Assembly (NCBI RefSeq): GCF_000271845.1
Contig: NZ_JH719395.1
Span: 2,000,229-2,014,471 of the forward strand
Source: Rhizobium leguminosarum bv. trifolii WSM2297
GTDB taxonomy: Bacteria > Pseudomonadota > Alphaproteobacteria > Rhizobiales > Rhizobiaceae
Reading direction: 5' to 3'
DNA length: 14,243 nt
In this document: piece by piece, positions 13,743-14,243 of the stretch
How positions within the stretch are numbered: the first letter of the stretch is position 1
Layout: each line of letters opens with the position of its first letter
Made by a program: the position numbers and the translations under genes
Notes under the pieces: model-generated
The model's input: the letters and a program-made list of their open reading frames with translations, nothing else
The model's database searches: none
What the model was told of the DNA's origin: nothing

Positions 13743-13774
13743 TATCCCACGGCACACCATCCAAGGAGACAGAA

Positions 13775-14243
13775 ATGCCCGTCTACATCGCCTTGCTTCG
13801 CGCGGTAAACGTCGGCGGCACCGGCGCCTTGCCGATGGCGGAACTGAAGGCGATCTGCGGACAACTCGGCTTTACCGATGTGAAAACCTACATCCAGAGC
13901 GGCAATGTGCTGTTCCGCTCGAATGAGAAAGAAAAGGCAGTCGAGGAAAAGCTCGATGAGGCGCTCGGCAAGAAGATGGGCAAGCGGCCGGGCGTGATGG
14001 TGCGGACCAGCAAGGAACTCGACGCCATTGTCGCCAATGCGCCCTTCCCCGACGCCAAGCCGAATTTCCTGCTCGTCTATTTTCTTCCCGAAAAGCCGCC
14101 CGCAGATGCGCTTGATAAAATGGTGGCGCCCGATGGCGAAGAGGCGAAGCTCGCGACCCGCGAAATCTACGTGCATTATCCCAATGGTTCCGGCCGCTCG
14201 AAGTTGAAGCTGCCGGCGCTGAAGCCCGGGACCTCACGCAATC
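13775..14243 (+). CDS. DUF1697-family protein, N-terminal part (runs off the window)
   Basis: The first 156 codons of a DUF1697 protein are visible. Family marks are LLRAVNVGG (residues 7-15), ALPMAELKAICGQLGF (18-33), TYIQSGNVLF (38-47), and the NAPFPDAKPNF to VYFLPEKP region near 90-110. DUF1697 proteins are usually about 180 residues, soluble and of unknown function, so roughly 25-30 residues lie beyond the edge. ATG 13775 follows AAGGAG at six bases. It sits just after the RIME-like repeat, apparently as a chromosomal housekeeping-type gene beyond the accessory stretch. Confidence 0.92.
   Translation, partial: MPVYIALLRAVNVGGTGALPMAELKAICGQLGFTDVKTYIQSGNVLFRSNEKEKAVEEKLDEALGKKMGKRPGVMVRTSKELDAIVANAPFPDAKPNFLLVYFLPEKPPADALDKMVAPDGEEAKLATREIYVHYPNGSGRSKLKLPALKPGTSRN

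Noticed and set aside
13151..13764. Minus-strand frames across the repeat block between the IS110 element and the DUF1697 gene
   Set aside because: They translate palindromic repeats and lack ribosome binding sites.

Overview
The window looks like rhizobial (Hyphomicrobiales) DNA, probably from the Rhizobium/Agrobacterium relatives. This rests on several small families typical of that group (three DUF1236 proteins, a DUF982 protein, short alpha-proteobacterial orphan proteins), on two promoter-like sites matching the alpha-proteobacterial general stress response sigma factor EcfG/RpoE2, and on a long RIME-like palindromic intergenic repeat. The genus is inferred, not proven.

Region 1 (1-3900) is an AT-richer accessory block with a defence flavour. 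It holds a gene tail, a short protein resembling the C-terminal half of putative phage abortive infection proteins (putAbiC), and a two-gene minus-strand operon. The operon encodes a beta-class N4/N6 DNA methyltransferase followed after one base by a 594-residue DGQHR-domain (DndB-like) protein whose N-terminus looks like a divergent nuclease fold. This pair is the best candidate for an under-described restriction or DNA-modification system. A small Cys-containing orphan follows upstream.

Region 2 (about 3960-6170) is a decayed integrative element. Two identical 16-bp repeats ending in CCA bracket 1.6 kb containing an orphan cargo gene with a broken N-terminus and the C-terminal part of a tyrosine recombinase. 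Integrase arm-type-like repeats sit just inside both ends. A frameshifted relative of the cargo gene lies just outside the right repeat. 6170-6840 holds no intact gene.

Region 3 (6840-11660) is GC-rich and made of small, mostly exported stress-type genes: three DUF1236 proteins (two preceded by GGAAC-N16-xGTT promoters), a BON-domain protein, a DUF982 protein, a 50-residue membrane protein, a small lipoprotein-like protein, and a 48-residue protein downstream of a good match to a PHO box.

Region 4 (11700-14243) has a decayed minus-strand reading frame abutting an IS110-family transposase, then about 600 bp packed with palindromes including a perfect 44-bp-arm RIME-like element, and finally the start of a DUF1697 gene running off the window.
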